Shown: piece by piece, positions 7,553 to 14,750 of the stretch
Layout of the letters: each line of letters opens with the position of its first letter
How positions within the stretch are numbered: the first letter of the stretch is position 1
Origin: CAYHOI01 sp964358175
GTDB lineage: Bacteria > Margulisbacteria > Riflemargulisbacteria > GWF2-35-9
DNA: 14,750 bases
Direction of reading: 5' to 3'
Assembly: GCA_964358175.1 (NCBI GenBank)
Contig: CAYHOI010000044.1
Span: 1-14,750, forward strand
Notes under the pieces: model-generated
Seen by the model: only the letters and a program-made list of their open reading frames with translations
Databases searched by the model: none
Told to the model about the DNA's origin: nothing
Position numbers and translations under genes: made by a program

Positions 7553-10500
7553 TTATTGCAAAACGATCTTTTTTTCACCTTCTTTCTTTTTGAACTCCCA
7601 GCTTTTCCATAGGAAGTAAATCGCCGGATAAACGAAAAGTTCCATCAGAAAGGATGTGACGAGTCCACCCACCATGGGGGCAGCGATTCTTTTGGTGACA
7701 TCGGCTCCGATTTCTGAGGATTTTGCCAGCATAATGGGCATAAGACCGATCAGTGCCGTGGTTACCGTCATTAACTTGGGGCGAATCCGATGAGCAGCAC
7801 CCTCTACAATGGCTTCCTTCAGATCCTGAATCGTTTTAAGTTTTCCTGCTTTCAAATGGCTGTCATAAGCTAAATCCAGATAGAGCAACATATAGATGGC
7901 CATGCCCGCATCGATCCCCAGCAGGGAGATAATTCCAGCCCATACACCAATACTCATGTTATAACGCAACAGAAACAAAATAAGCACCACGCCGATGAGC
8001 GAGAAGGGGACGGCAAGAAAAATAATTCCGGTCTTGATAAGACTGCCCGTATTGAGCCGAATCAGGAAGAAAATCACCAGAAGCGTAATTGGTAATACAA
8101 TCATCATACGTGTCTTTACGCGTTCCATGTATTCAAATTGTCCGCTAAATTGGATCGAATATCCGGCTGGCAGAGTCACCTTGTTTGCCAGGAGGGATTT
8201 AGCTTCTTTTACATAGCCGCCAATATCCCGTCCAGCCACATCGACGTAGACGTATCCCGCCAACCGTCCATTTTCGTCACGTATCATCGATGGACCCGAA
8301 GCTACATAGACATCCGCCACTTGTCGTAGCTGAATCTGTGCACCAGACTGGGTGCTAATATAGATATTTTTTATTTTGTCGGGATCATCCCGAAGTTCAC
8401 GGGGATAACGCACATTGACAGGGAAACGTTCACGCCCCTCGATGGTGTATGTCACATTCTCTCCTCCAACAGCGGCAGCAACGGTCATTTGAAAGTCCTC
8501 GATGGTTAATCCGAAACGAGCCAGGTCTTCACGGCGTGGCTCGATGTTGAGAAAATAGCCACCTGCGGTTCGCTCTGCAAAGACACTTCGTGTCCCTTTG
8601 AGGGAGCGCAAGGTCGTTTCAATCCTAGCTCCGATAGACTCAATTTCAGTCAGGTTGTCTCCGTAAATTTTAATGCCTACGGGAGTTCGAACTCCGGTCG
8701 ATAACATGTCGATTCGGGCTTTAATGGGCATCGTCCATGAGTTGACCTGGCCTGGAAGCATGAGAGCCTCATTCATTTGCTTAATGAGTTCATCCCAAGA
8801 GATCCGAGGCGCGAGGAATGGGGCAAACTCTGAATACCAGCGAGACTGGCGTGGCCACTGATTTTGAGGTTTCAGAACGACAACGGTTTCCATCATGGAA
8901 AAGGGGGCAGGGTCAGTTGCGGTCTCAGCCCGTCCTGCTTTACCAAAGACGGATTCTACTTCGGGAAAAGATTTCAAAATTCGATCCTGTGCATGGAGGA
9001 GTCGAGTCGCTTCCTGAATAGAAATGCCCGGCGGGGTCGTCGGCATGTAAAGAATAGAACCCTCATTTAGCGGTGGCATAAATTCGCTACCTAGGAACAA
9101 AAATAAGGGCATTGTGATCCCAAAAGCGATGGTTGCAATGAAGATGATCTTGAGGGGTTTTTCCAAAACCCGTCGAACGATCGGTTCATAAAGAGCAATA
9201 AGTCGGCGACTCAGCGGATGGTTCTTTTCAGCATGAATAGTTCCAATGAAGAGAGTGTTTGCCAAATAAGTGAGACGTTTTGAGCGAAATGAAAAGGCTT
9301 GAGTACGAGTAAAAATCATCAGAATCAACGCTGGTCCCAGTGTGATCGCTAAAATGGCTGCAAATAACATGGCCAAGGTCTTGGTGATCGCCAGTGGCGT
9401 AAACAGTCGTCCCTCAACACCTGTTAAGGTAAAGATAGGAAGAAATGCCACACAAACCACCAGTAAAGAGAAGAAAGCGGGGCGACCGACCTCTTTGATT
9501 GCCCGAAGCAATACCTCCTGTTTCGGTGCTTTTTCGCCACCTTCCTGCCATTCGGATAATCGTTTATGGGTGTTTTCAATGATCACAATTGAGGCGTCTA
9601 CCATGACGCCGATCGCGATTGCAATCCCTCCCAGGCTCATCACGTTTGAAGTTACCTTTAAAAAAAACATGGGGATAAAGGAAAGCAGGACAGCAATTGG
9701 TAAGGTTATGATGGGGATGAGTGCGGAAGGGAAATGCGCTAAAAAGATAAAGATGACCAAGCTCACGATGAGAATTTGTTGGACGAGTTCTTTTTGGAGG
9801 GTATGGATCGCTGCCTTAATCAGCTCTGATCGGTCATAGGTCACCTGAACCTTTACGCCAGGCGGCAATTGAATCGTTTTGATCCGCTCCTTCACGCGAT
9901 CGATCACTTGCAGGGCGTTCTCCTTGTTGCGCATCACTACAACGCCACCTACGACCTCGCCTCTGCCATCCAGTTCGGCAACCCCACGGCGCATATCCGG
10001 ACCCAGTTGAACTCGAGCCACGTCTCGGATCCGAATGGCCACACCACTGTCATTGGAGCGAAGGACAATTTGCTCAATGTCGTCGCGCGAGCCGATGTAG
10101 CCGCCAACCGTGACCATATGCTCTTTGCCACTCATCTCAAGTAAGCGTGCTCCCATGGATTGATTTGACGCTTGAAGGGCTTTGACCACATCGGTAATGG
10201 ACAGTTTGTGGGAGAGAAGCGTCTCGGGATTGACCTGAATTTGGTACTGTTTGGTCATGCCACCAATGGTAGCGACCTCTGAAACCCCTTTGACCGACTG
10301 TAAGGCATACTTTAAATGCCAATTCTGAAAGGTGGTGAGCTCTTGTAGCGAATGTTTCCCCGTGGGGTCTACTAGGGCATATTCAAAAACCCACCCCACT
10401 CCCGTTGCATCTGGCCCAAGATCCACCTTAACGCCGGCGGGAAGTTGGGAATTGACTTTTGCAAGGTATTCAAGGACGCGCGAACGAGCCCAATAAATAT

Positions 10501-10807
10501 CAGTGCCTTCATCGAAAATAACATAAATATAGGAAAAGCCGTAATCAGAGAATGCACGGATATCTTTGGCGTGTGGAATTCCCAATAATGCCGTTACGAC
10601 GGGGTAAGTAACCTGATCTTCGATTTGTTGCGGGGGGCGATCCCATTTCGCGTAGACAATGACTTGTGTGTCTGACAGATCTGGAATCGCGTCCAGAGGG
10701 ATATTCTTGATGGCGTAAAAACTGCCAATGACAGCGAGCATTACCATCGAAATCACGAAGACACGATGTTTTCCGGAAAGCTCGATGACTCGGTCGATGA
10801 TATTCAT
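7553..10807 (-). CDS. cusA: CusA-type Cu(I)/Ag(I) RND efflux pump
   Basis: This 1084-residue inner-membrane proton-driven transporter is the pump of a tripartite CusCBA system, which exports monovalent copper and silver across both membranes. It is full length (E. coli CusA is 1047 residues). The N-terminal helix MNIIDRVIELSGKHRVFV and the IPDLSDTQVIVYAKW segment are typical of the heavy-metal RND family. TM segments cluster at about 340-500 and in the last 200 residues, with periplasmic porter domains between. The Cu/Ag methionine triad (M573, M623, M672 in E. coli) is conserved as Met588 in LLYMP-like ILYMP, Met638 in PFSMME, and Met701 in RIDMLSTG. The proton-relay aspartate in the VDASIVIIEN motif is Asp404, and RPKLMTV near the C-terminus carries the conserved lysine of TM11. 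These methionines are expected for Cu/Ag pumps and distinguish them from CzcA-type Zn/Co/Cd pumps. The start overlaps the cusB stop by 4 nt (ATGA). The gene lies between cusB and the YHS gene in one leftward operon. Substrate assignment rests on motif conservation. Confidence 0.95.
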   Translation of the reverse strand: MNIIDRVIELSGKHRVFVISMVMLAVIGSFYAIKNIPLDAIPDLSDTQVIVYAKWDRPPQQIEDQVTYPVVTALLGIPHAKDIRAFSDYGFSYIYVIFDEGTDIYWARSRVLEYLAKVNSQLPAGVKVDLGPDATGVGWVFEYALVDPTGKHSLQELTTFQNWHLKYALQSVKGVSEVATIGGMTKQYQIQVNPETLLSHKLSITDVVKALQASNQSMGARLLEMSGKEHMVTVGGYIGSRDDIEQIVLRSNDSGVAIRIRDVARVQLGPDMRRGVAELDGRGEVVGGVVVMRNKENALQVIDRVKERIKTIQLPPGVKVQVTYDRSELIKAAIHTLQKELVQQILIVSLVIFIFLAHFPSALIPIITLPIAVLLSFIPMFFLKVTSNVMSLGGIAIAIGVMVDASIVIIENTHKRLSEWQEGGEKAPKQEVLLRAIKEVGRPAFFSLLVVCVAFLPIFTLTGVEGRLFTPLAITKTLAMLFAAILAITLGPALILMIFTRTQAFSFRSKRLTYLANTLFIGTIHAEKNHPLSRRLIALYEPIVRRVLEKPLKIIFIATIAFGITMPLFLFLGSEFMPPLNEGSILYMPTTPPGISIQEATRLLHAQDRILKSFPEVESVFGKAGRAETATDPAPFSMMETVVVLKPQNQWPRQSRWYSEFAPFLAPRISWDELIKQMNEALMLPGQVNSWTMPIKARIDMLSTGVRTPVGIKIYGDNLTEIESIGARIETTLRSLKGTRSVFAERTAGGYFLNIEPRREDLARFGLTIEDFQMTVAAAVGGENVTYTIEGRERFPVNVRYPRELRDDPDKIKNIYISTQSGAQIQLRQVADVYVASGPSMIRDENGRLAGYVYVDVAGRDIGGYVKEAKSLLANKVTLPAGYSIQFSGQFEYMERVKTRMMIVLPITLLVIFFLIRLNTGSLIKTGIIFLAVPFSLIGVVLILFLLRYNMSIGVWAGIISLLGIDAGMAIYMLLYLDLAYDSHLKAGKLKTIQDLKEAIVEGAAHRIRPKLMTVTTALIGLMPIMLAKSSEIGADVTKRIAAPMVGGLVTSFLMELFVYPAIYFLWKSWEFKKKEGEKKIVLQ

Positions 10808-11784
10808 TTGCCTTGCAGCTTACTTTCTGAATCAATAAAAAAGTTCCCCTCGGCAACCACGGTTTCCCCCACCTCCAGCCCAGAGAGGATTTCGATTTGG
10901 CCATTGAACCGTTTGCCAGCGCGAATGGGTCTTGCCAGATAGCGACCCTTTTCTACCTCGACATAGACAAGCGTTCGTGTGCCCGTATCCATCATGGCAT
11001 CCTCGGGTATCGCTAGGACTGCCGCCCCGCGAGCAGAAACTTTCGCCGTAATATACATGCCTGGTTTTAGTTGCCCCGCCGCACCAGATACCTCAGCTCT
11101 GGCCTTGAGTGAACGAGTATCAGCATCAATAACCGGAGTAAGACCTCGAATAATCGCGGAGAATGTCTTGCCGGGCAGTCCAACAGCATCTATTGCTACT
11201 GTTTGTCCAACCGAAATAAGACTCGCGTCTTTTTCGAACACGTTAAAATAGATCCATACTGAGCCATTGGAGACGGGTTGATAAAGGTTTTTGTCTGGAC
11301 GGCCATTTCGGGCTAAAGCATCTATCTGCTTAGCAGTCATCCCCGCGAGCAAGAGCTTTTGCCTAGAAGCACGAAGGATCTGGGATGAGTCTTGATCTTG
11401 AGGCTGACCGCCCTCTGCTTTCAACGCTTGAAGATACTCCTCCTGCGCGACGTACAACTCAGGATCATAGGCCACATTTCCTGCAGCAGTCATCGACGAA
11501 GTCATTGATACTCGCTTGACGGTCACCGTCTTAATGGCGAGTAAATCCGCATGATTGTCCGGCAGAGCGATCCCCGCTTTTGGTTTTTCGGAGGACTTTT
11601 CGTCTGCGTAAACGGGAATATAGTCCATGCCCATTTCATCTTTTTTAAACACAGGTGAGGTGATACTGGGATCCATCGGGTTTTTATAAAAAAGAGCTTT
11701 TTTCTCATCGTGTTTGACGTGAGGAATAAGTAAAACCATAATGATGATCAACAACACTCCAATCAAACCGTACTTCTTTATCAT
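10804..11784 (-). CDS. cusB: CusB-type periplasmic adaptor of the copper/silver efflux complex
   Basis: This 326-residue membrane-fusion protein links CusA to the outer-membrane channel. I chose ATG 11784 rather than an upstream start because GGAGGTGA lies 5 nt before it and it opens a single N-terminal hydrophobic segment (MIKKYGLIGVLLIIIMVLLI). Residues about 30-60 are the Met-rich metal-binding domain of this family (PMDP, then MGMDYIPVYADE): Met37, Met51 and Met53 line up with the three CusB methionines that receive Cu(I)/Ag(I) in E. coli. The central region carries a short helical hairpin (YVAQEEYLQALKAE, about 111-165), then the beta-barrel part and the C-terminal membrane-proximal domain (AIPEDAMMDTG...GLEVGETVVAEG). 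The protein is shorter than E. coli CusB (407), mainly because the first half of the lipoyl domain is missing: VAYDPEL leads directly into the hairpin. It overlaps cusA by 4 nt and follows cusC by 5 nt. Confidence 0.9.
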   Translation of the reverse strand: MIKKYGLIGVLLIIIMVLLIPHVKHDEKKALFYKNPMDPSITSPVFKKDEMGMDYIPVYADEKSSEKPKAGIALPDNHADLLAIKTVTVKRVSMTSSMTAAGNVAYDPELYVAQEEYLQALKAEGGQPQDQDSSQILRASRQKLLLAGMTAKQIDALARNGRPDKNLYQPVSNGSVWIYFNVFEKDASLISVGQTVAIDAVGLPGKTFSAIIRGLTPVIDADTRSLKARAEVSGAAGQLKPGMYITAKVSARGAAVLAIPEDAMMDTGTRTLVYVEVEKGRYLARPIRAGKRFNGQIEILSGLEVGETVVAEGNFFIDSESKLQGK

Positions 11785-11789
11785 CTTTT

Positions 11790-11797
11790 TCACCTCC
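11790..11797 (-). promoter_or_regulatory. strong Shine-Dalgarno of cusB overlapping the cusC stop
   Basis: The - strand reads GGAGGTGA at 11797-11790, a near-perfect match to the anti-SD, 5 nt before ATG 11784. Its last three bases are the cusC stop codon TGA, so termination of cusC and initiation of cusB are physically coupled. Confidence 0.75.
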
Positions 11798-12983
11798 AGG
11801 TTCCTGCCATTTCTTCTAAGTCTGCTTCCAGGGATAATCGTTCTGCTAATAGCTGATAAAACTGGCCACTCAGTGTGAGATATCTCTGTTCGGCGGTGGC
11901 CCATTCGCTGAGTCTCTGTTTTCCCGTTTGATAGGATACTTGTCCAAGATTTCTTGCCTGTTTTGCTTTTGGAAGGAGATCTTTTTCGTAAAGCGGGAGA
12001 ATGTGGTCTGCTGACTGGATTTTGTAAACCAGATTGGCCACGTCAGAACGTACTCGCAGAATGACATCTTTCATGTTTTCGCTTGCTGACCAAGTCAGAG
12101 AGTCTTGAAAGCGATGGCTTGTCTCGATTTTGCCAATCCATAAGGGAAGGGAGATTCCGGCCATCCAGCTGAATGTCCCCATGGTGGTATCGTAGCCAGC
12201 TCCAAGCTCAAGCTCAAATAGTCGAGAGAGGTCTGTTAAGTGCGTTGCCAGAGTTGCTTTTTCAAACTCTACTCCTGCCAGAGCTACCTCAAGATTACCT
12301 GTTGAGAGGGCTTTTTTTTGAAAAAATGAAATATCTTGATCAAGAGGGGAGACGGTTAGCGAGTCGGGGAAAAGAAGCGTTATATCGTCACCGCCGACCC
12401 AACGTTTTGCTTCAGTGAGCAGAGATTGTTGTTCTTGGTTTAATTGTTCAAGCTTAATGGTAACCTCTGTACGCATCAGTGACATGGTAAGCGGATCTTG
12501 CTGAGTGGTGAGATTCGTTTCGTATTGTCGAAGACTGGAGCGATACATTTGATCGAGAACTCGTTGCTCCTCACGGGTTAAAGATAGAAGTTTATTTAAG
12601 GCATAAAGCCTATAATAGAGTTTTTTGGCCGTTGCCGTCAGGGAGCGTTGAGTCGCTTGGAGTCGCAACTCTGATAAGGCCACATCCCTTGAAGAGAGGG
12701 ACTGATCGGTTTGAACTTTTAAAGGGTTGTTGATCTTTTGCTTGAACTGTACCATTGGATTTGGCGCACTTTCATAAGAGAGAAAGGGTTCTGCAAGGGA
12801 ACCGGTGTTTTGAAGTGCGGCTCGTTGGCTGTCGACTTGAGCGTGAAGCGTTTTGAGGGAAGGATACATTGTGAGAACCTTGGCAAGAAACTGATTGAGG
12901 GTGACCTTGGTCGATGCAGGAAAAGACAATGAAAAGAGGCTCCAAATGAAAATCGAAAAGGAGATAAGCCATAGTCTTCTCAT
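11790..12983 (-). CDS. cusC: TolC-family outer-membrane efflux protein of the Cus system
   Basis: This 397-residue outer-membrane channel should complete the CusCBA exit path. It starts at ATG 12983. A second ATG at 12989 is in frame, but AGAGG sits about 9 nt from 12983 and only 3 nt from 12989. The signal peptide MRRLWLISFSIFIWSLFSLSFPA is followed by the first OEP repeat, LNQFLAKVLTMYPSLKTLHAQVDSQRAAL, with the usual PxLxxxxAxxxxxRA pattern. Long helical stretches run to about residue 200. The second repeat (KKALSTGNLEVALAGVEFEKAT) precedes a beta-strand region LGAGYDTTMGTFSWMAGISLPLW, then further helices to the C-terminus (TGKQRLSEWATAEQRYLTLSGQF). There is no lipobox cysteine, unlike E. 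coli CusC, which is a lipoprotein, and the protein is shorter (E. coli 457). It is the first gene of the operon, directly before cusB. The family is clear; the cusC name comes from its neighbours. Confidence 0.88.
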   Translation of the reverse strand: MRRLWLISFSIFIWSLFSLSFPASTKVTLNQFLAKVLTMYPSLKTLHAQVDSQRAALQNTGSLAEPFLSYESAPNPMVQFKQKINNPLKVQTDQSLSSRDVALSELRLQATQRSLTATAKKLYYRLYALNKLLSLTREEQRVLDQMYRSSLRQYETNLTTQQDPLTMSLMRTEVTIKLEQLNQEQQSLLTEAKRWVGGDDITLLFPDSLTVSPLDQDISFFQKKALSTGNLEVALAGVEFEKATLATHLTDLSRLFELELGAGYDTTMGTFSWMAGISLPLWIGKIETSHRFQDSLTWSASENMKDVILRVRSDVANLVYKIQSADHILPLYEKDLLPKAKQARNLGQVSYQTGKQRLSEWATAEQRYLTLSGQFYQLLAERLSLEADLEEMAGTWR

Positions 12984-13074
12984 GATCATTTACCTCTCAT
13001 CGTTATTTCGGGTTGCTTTGACAAAATTAAGCTCAGTTTACCTTAAATTCATCAAAGCTATAGATACTCTGCTA

Positions 13075-13088
13075 AAATTGGTTTTCGG
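13075..13088 (+). repeat. dispersed motif, 14-bp copy in the cus promoter region
   Basis: AAATTGGTTTTCGG is identical over 14 bases to the - strand of 14729-14742. It lies immediately downstream of the putative -10 of the cus operon, where a bound protein could block transcription. Confidence 0.6.
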
Positions 13089-13092
13089 GTTT

Positions 13093-13101
13093 AGTATACC
13101 A
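13093..13101 (-). promoter_or_regulatory. putative extended -10 promoter of the cus operon
   Basis: The - strand reads TGGTATACT at 13101-13093, matching the extended -10 form TGnTATAAT with one mismatch. There is no good -35 at 17 bp, which extended -10 promoters tolerate and activator-dependent promoters commonly lack. Transcription from about 13086 would give a leader of about 100 nt before cusC. The 142-bp gap holds no gene, and I see no CueR- or CusR-type dyad. Confidence 0.4.
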
Positions 13102-13131
13102 TGATATGAGCCTATCTTTTTTAATGATTGT

Positions 13132-14385
13132 TTACAAGAAAAACCTTAAGAACAAATAAAGTGAGCTGATAACCAATGAAAGAAACGTGACCATCACGCC
13201 TATTTTCATAAATGTCATGAAAGTAATCGGATAGCCTTTGTGCTGGCTTGATTCAGTCACGATGACATTGGCAGCTGCGCCCACAATAGTGGCATTTCCC
13301 CCGAGACATGCTCCCAGCGAAAGACTCCACCAAAGAGGTGTGATATCCATGACCGATTGAAGCTCTTTGATTAGAGGGATCATCGTAATGGTATAGGGGA
13401 TATTATCGATGACCGCTGAAAAAAGTCCAGAAGCCCACAGAATAAGAAAAGTAGTTGCTTGCTGGTTTCCTTGGGTAATCCCCAAAACTGATTTTGAAAG
13501 AAATTTGACGCCTCCAGCCTCTGCAAACCCTCCAATAATGATGAAAAGCCCAATAAAAAAGAAAATGGTACTCCATTCCACTTCATTCATAATTTCTTTA
13601 GGCTTTTCGCCCAACAGAAGAATACTTGCTCCCAACAAAGCCCATACATAGGCATCGATATGCAATAGATCATGGAGCATAAACCCGCTGATGACAATGA
13701 AGAGAATCCCCAGGGAGCGAAACATCAATCCCTTGTCCGTAATGATTCCTTCGCTGGATAGGTCATTGAGAAGGGTTTGGTATTCTTGTTTTGACTGTAA
13801 ATCATGCCGATAATAGAAAAGAAGGAATAAGGTCGAAACGACAAAGACGCAAAAAATGACAGGCGTTAATTCTAATAGAAAATCCATAAAGCTGAGGTTG
13901 GCTGCAGTGCCGATCAGAATGTTTGGAGGGTCTCCTATGAGGGTTGCGGTTCCTCCAATGTTGGAGGTTAGAATGATTGTAATGAGAAAGGGAATAGGGT
14001 TTATCTTTAAGCGATCCGTTAGATTGTAAATAATAGGGAGCATCAAGACGACTGTAGTCACATTATCCAGAAATGCAGATAGAAAAGCCGTAAGAACCGC
14101 CATGGCGACAAGAATTGTCTTAGGGTTGCCCTTGGTGCGCCGCAAAATCACGATTCCAAGCCAGTTGAAAACGCCACTACGACTGGTGATATGGACAATA
14201 ATCATCATTCCGATGAGGAGGAAGATCACTGCAAAGTCAATGTGGGCGAACACGTTTTTGGCGGGAATACGATGGATTAAAAGCATTACCGAAGCCCCCA
14301 GCATGGCGGCGGTCACCTTTGGGGTGAGTTCCCAGGCAATGGCAATATAGGCAATGATAAGAATAAGGCTTGCAAGGAGTAACAT
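13132..14385 (-). CDS. ArsB/NhaD (IT)-superfamily ion transporter, substrate unknown
   Basis: This 417-residue polytopic inner-membrane protein has about 11-12 hydrophobic segments in two homologous halves. The first half carries DNVTT (107-111) and SNIGGTATLIGDPPN (141-155). The second half has the matching DNIP (327-330) and LGACLGGNATIVGAAANVIV (357-376). These paired D-N-x-x and G-G-x-A-T-x-x-G motifs, and the HID...LLIGMMIIV segment near residue 48-64, are characteristic of the ArsB/NhaD and P-protein branch of the ion-transporter superfamily. Members move arsenite, Na+ or organic anions. The sequence alone does not decide the substrate, and no arsR, arsC or arsA lies in the window. Start ATG 14385 follows AAGGA by about 12 nt, a slightly long spacing. 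The gene precedes cusC by about 140-150 nt on the same strand, with no clear terminator between, so some readthrough into the cus operon is possible. Confidence 0.85.
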   Translation of the reverse strand: MLLLASLILIIAYIAIAWELTPKVTAAMLGASVMLLIHRIPAKNVFAHIDFAVIFLLIGMMIIVHITSRSGVFNWLGIVILRRTKGNPKTILVAMAVLTAFLSAFLDNVTTVVLMLPIIYNLTDRLKINPIPFLITIILTSNIGGTATLIGDPPNILIGTAANLSFMDFLLELTPVIFCVFVVSTLFLLFYYRHDLQSKQEYQTLLNDLSSEGIITDKGLMFRSLGILFIVISGFMLHDLLHIDAYVWALLGASILLLGEKPKEIMNEVEWSTIFFFIGLFIIIGGFAEAGGVKFLSKSVLGITQGNQQATTFLILWASGLFSAVIDNIPYTITMIPLIKELQSVMDITPLWWSLSLGACLGGNATIVGAAANVIVTESSQHKGYPITFMTFMKIGVMVTFLSLVISSLYLFLRFFL

Positions 14386-14425
14386 GTTTTTCTGGTTTCC
14401 TTAACGTAGGTTTTTGGCCTATTGT

Positions 14426-14460
14426 TTACATTCGTTTTCAGAGTCTTTTAATGAATGTAA
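14426..14460. promoter_or_regulatory. 8-bp inverted repeat, possible operator of the transporter gene
   Basis: TTACATTC at 14426-14433 is the perfect inverse of GAATGTAA at 14453-14460, with 19 bp between. It overlaps the transcription start expected from the -10 at 14460-14465. It could be an operator for a dimeric repressor or a leader hairpin. Confidence 0.4.
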
Positions 14461-14468
14461 GAATACCA
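14460..14468 (-). promoter_or_regulatory. putative extended -10 promoter of the transporter gene
   Basis: The - strand reads TGGTATTCT at 14468-14460, resembling the TGGTATACT upstream of cusC. No convincing -35 is present. The leader would be about 70 nt. Confidence 0.35.
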
Positions 14469-14499
14469 TATTACACATTGCACATCTATACTCGTCACG

Positions 14500-14741
14500 A
14501 ATTGGTTTACGGTGAAGCGACGACGGGCGACGCTTAGTCGTTGTCATGAAACTACCTTTACATCTGACTTGTCTTTTTGTCCGTCTTCTGCGTTGTGAAA
14601 TCTTTCACATAGCCAAACCTATGCGAAAGATTTCAAGCCTTGAAGCCAAATCAAAAATACTACGTGATCTGTAAAGGTTATTTCGTTCCAACTCCTTACT
14701 GTGCGTAAGCAAGCGAGGAGTTGCAAAACCGAAAACCAATT
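14500..14741. repeat. 242-bp symmetric multi-branched inverted repeat with AATTGGTTTTCG ends
   Basis: The ends AATTGGTTTACGGT (14500-14513) and ACCGAAAACCAATT (14728-14741) are inverted copies with one mismatch. Inside each end lies its own hairpin: CGACGAC/GTCGTTG (14518-14524 with 14537-14543, one wobble) and CAACTCCT/AGGAGTTG (14689-14696 with 14716-14723, perfect). Next come the perfect arms ACCTTTACA (14554-14562) and TGTAAAGGT (14670-14678). At the centre is a 17-bp stem with one mismatch, 14596-14612 with 14619-14635, around a 6-nt loop. Between the inner arms and the centre, the two sides still align imperfectly (TTTTTG and CTTC blocks). No gene is present. Together with 14386-14499 this fills the 365-bp non-coding end of the window. 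A MITE/REP-like element or a structured RNA gene would both fit. Confidence 0.6.
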
Positions 14742-14750
14742 TCAGTAGAG

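Noticed and set aside
9342..9839. 165-codon open frame opposite cusA
   Set aside because: It lies entirely antisense to the well-supported cusA gene and has no signal peptide, domain or ribosome-binding site. It is a shadow of the GC pattern in the real gene.
11785..11904. Upstream in-frame start for cusB
   Set aside because: The extra 40 residues overlap cusC, have no signal character and precede the strong ribosome-binding site that serves ATG 11784.
14500..14741. Integron attC site
   Set aside because: Sites resembling RYYYAAC and GTTRRRY are only partial here, the element is longer than typical attC sites, and the neighbouring genes are not arranged as cassettes.
1..14750. CRISPR array, tRNA, rRNA or insertion sequence
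   Set aside because: No regularly spaced repeats, no tRNA cloverleaf with anticodon and TTCGA-type loop, no rRNA-like stretch and no transposase gene were seen.

Overview
The window comes from a Gram-negative bacterium of moderate GC. The evidence is a signal-peptide-bearing protein that looks like an outer-membrane beta-barrel, and a complete inner-to-outer-membrane (RND/adaptor/TolC-type) metal efflux complex. The phylum cannot be fixed from this sequence. The combination of secreted FN3-like repeats, a FecR-domain protein and a large barrel recalls envelope gene sets of the FCB group or poorly cultured candidate phyla, but that is inference.

Region 1 (1-7008, + strand) is a tight three-gene operon behind a good sigma70-type promoter at 75-102. 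It encodes a secreted 1185-residue protein with about nine FN3-like beta-sandwich repeats, a secreted FecR-domain protein, and a 774-residue likely outer-membrane protein. The genes overlap or lie within 9 nt of each other, so the products probably act together at the cell surface. I know of no named system with this composition. It is the best candidate here for something undescribed.

Region 2 (7009-7251) lies between convergent operons. It carries no credible gene but several nested inverted repeats, and it ends in a 12-bp motif (AATTGGTTTTCG) that recurs elsewhere in the window.

Region 3 (7252-12989, - strand) is a copper/silver efflux operon read leftwards: cusC (TolC-type), cusB (adaptor), cusA (RND pump), then a small exported YHS-domain protein. 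CusA has the three methionines of the copper/silver pathway and CusB has the matching N-terminal methionine site, so monovalent Cu/Ag is the likely substrate. The YHS protein sits in the operon without a CusF gene and may supply or sense periplasmic metal. A probable extended -10 promoter and a copy of the 12-bp motif lie in the 142-bp gap upstream.

Region 4 (13132-14750) has a 12-TM-type ArsB/NhaD-family transporter on the - strand. Upstream of it is a 365-bp non-coding stretch holding a possible operator and a 242-bp imperfect inverted repeat (14500-14741) with multi-branched symmetry, whose ends are again the AATTGGTTTTCG motif. The dispersed motif and its palindromic elements are the second notable signal: a possible MITE/REP-like family or a structured RNA.
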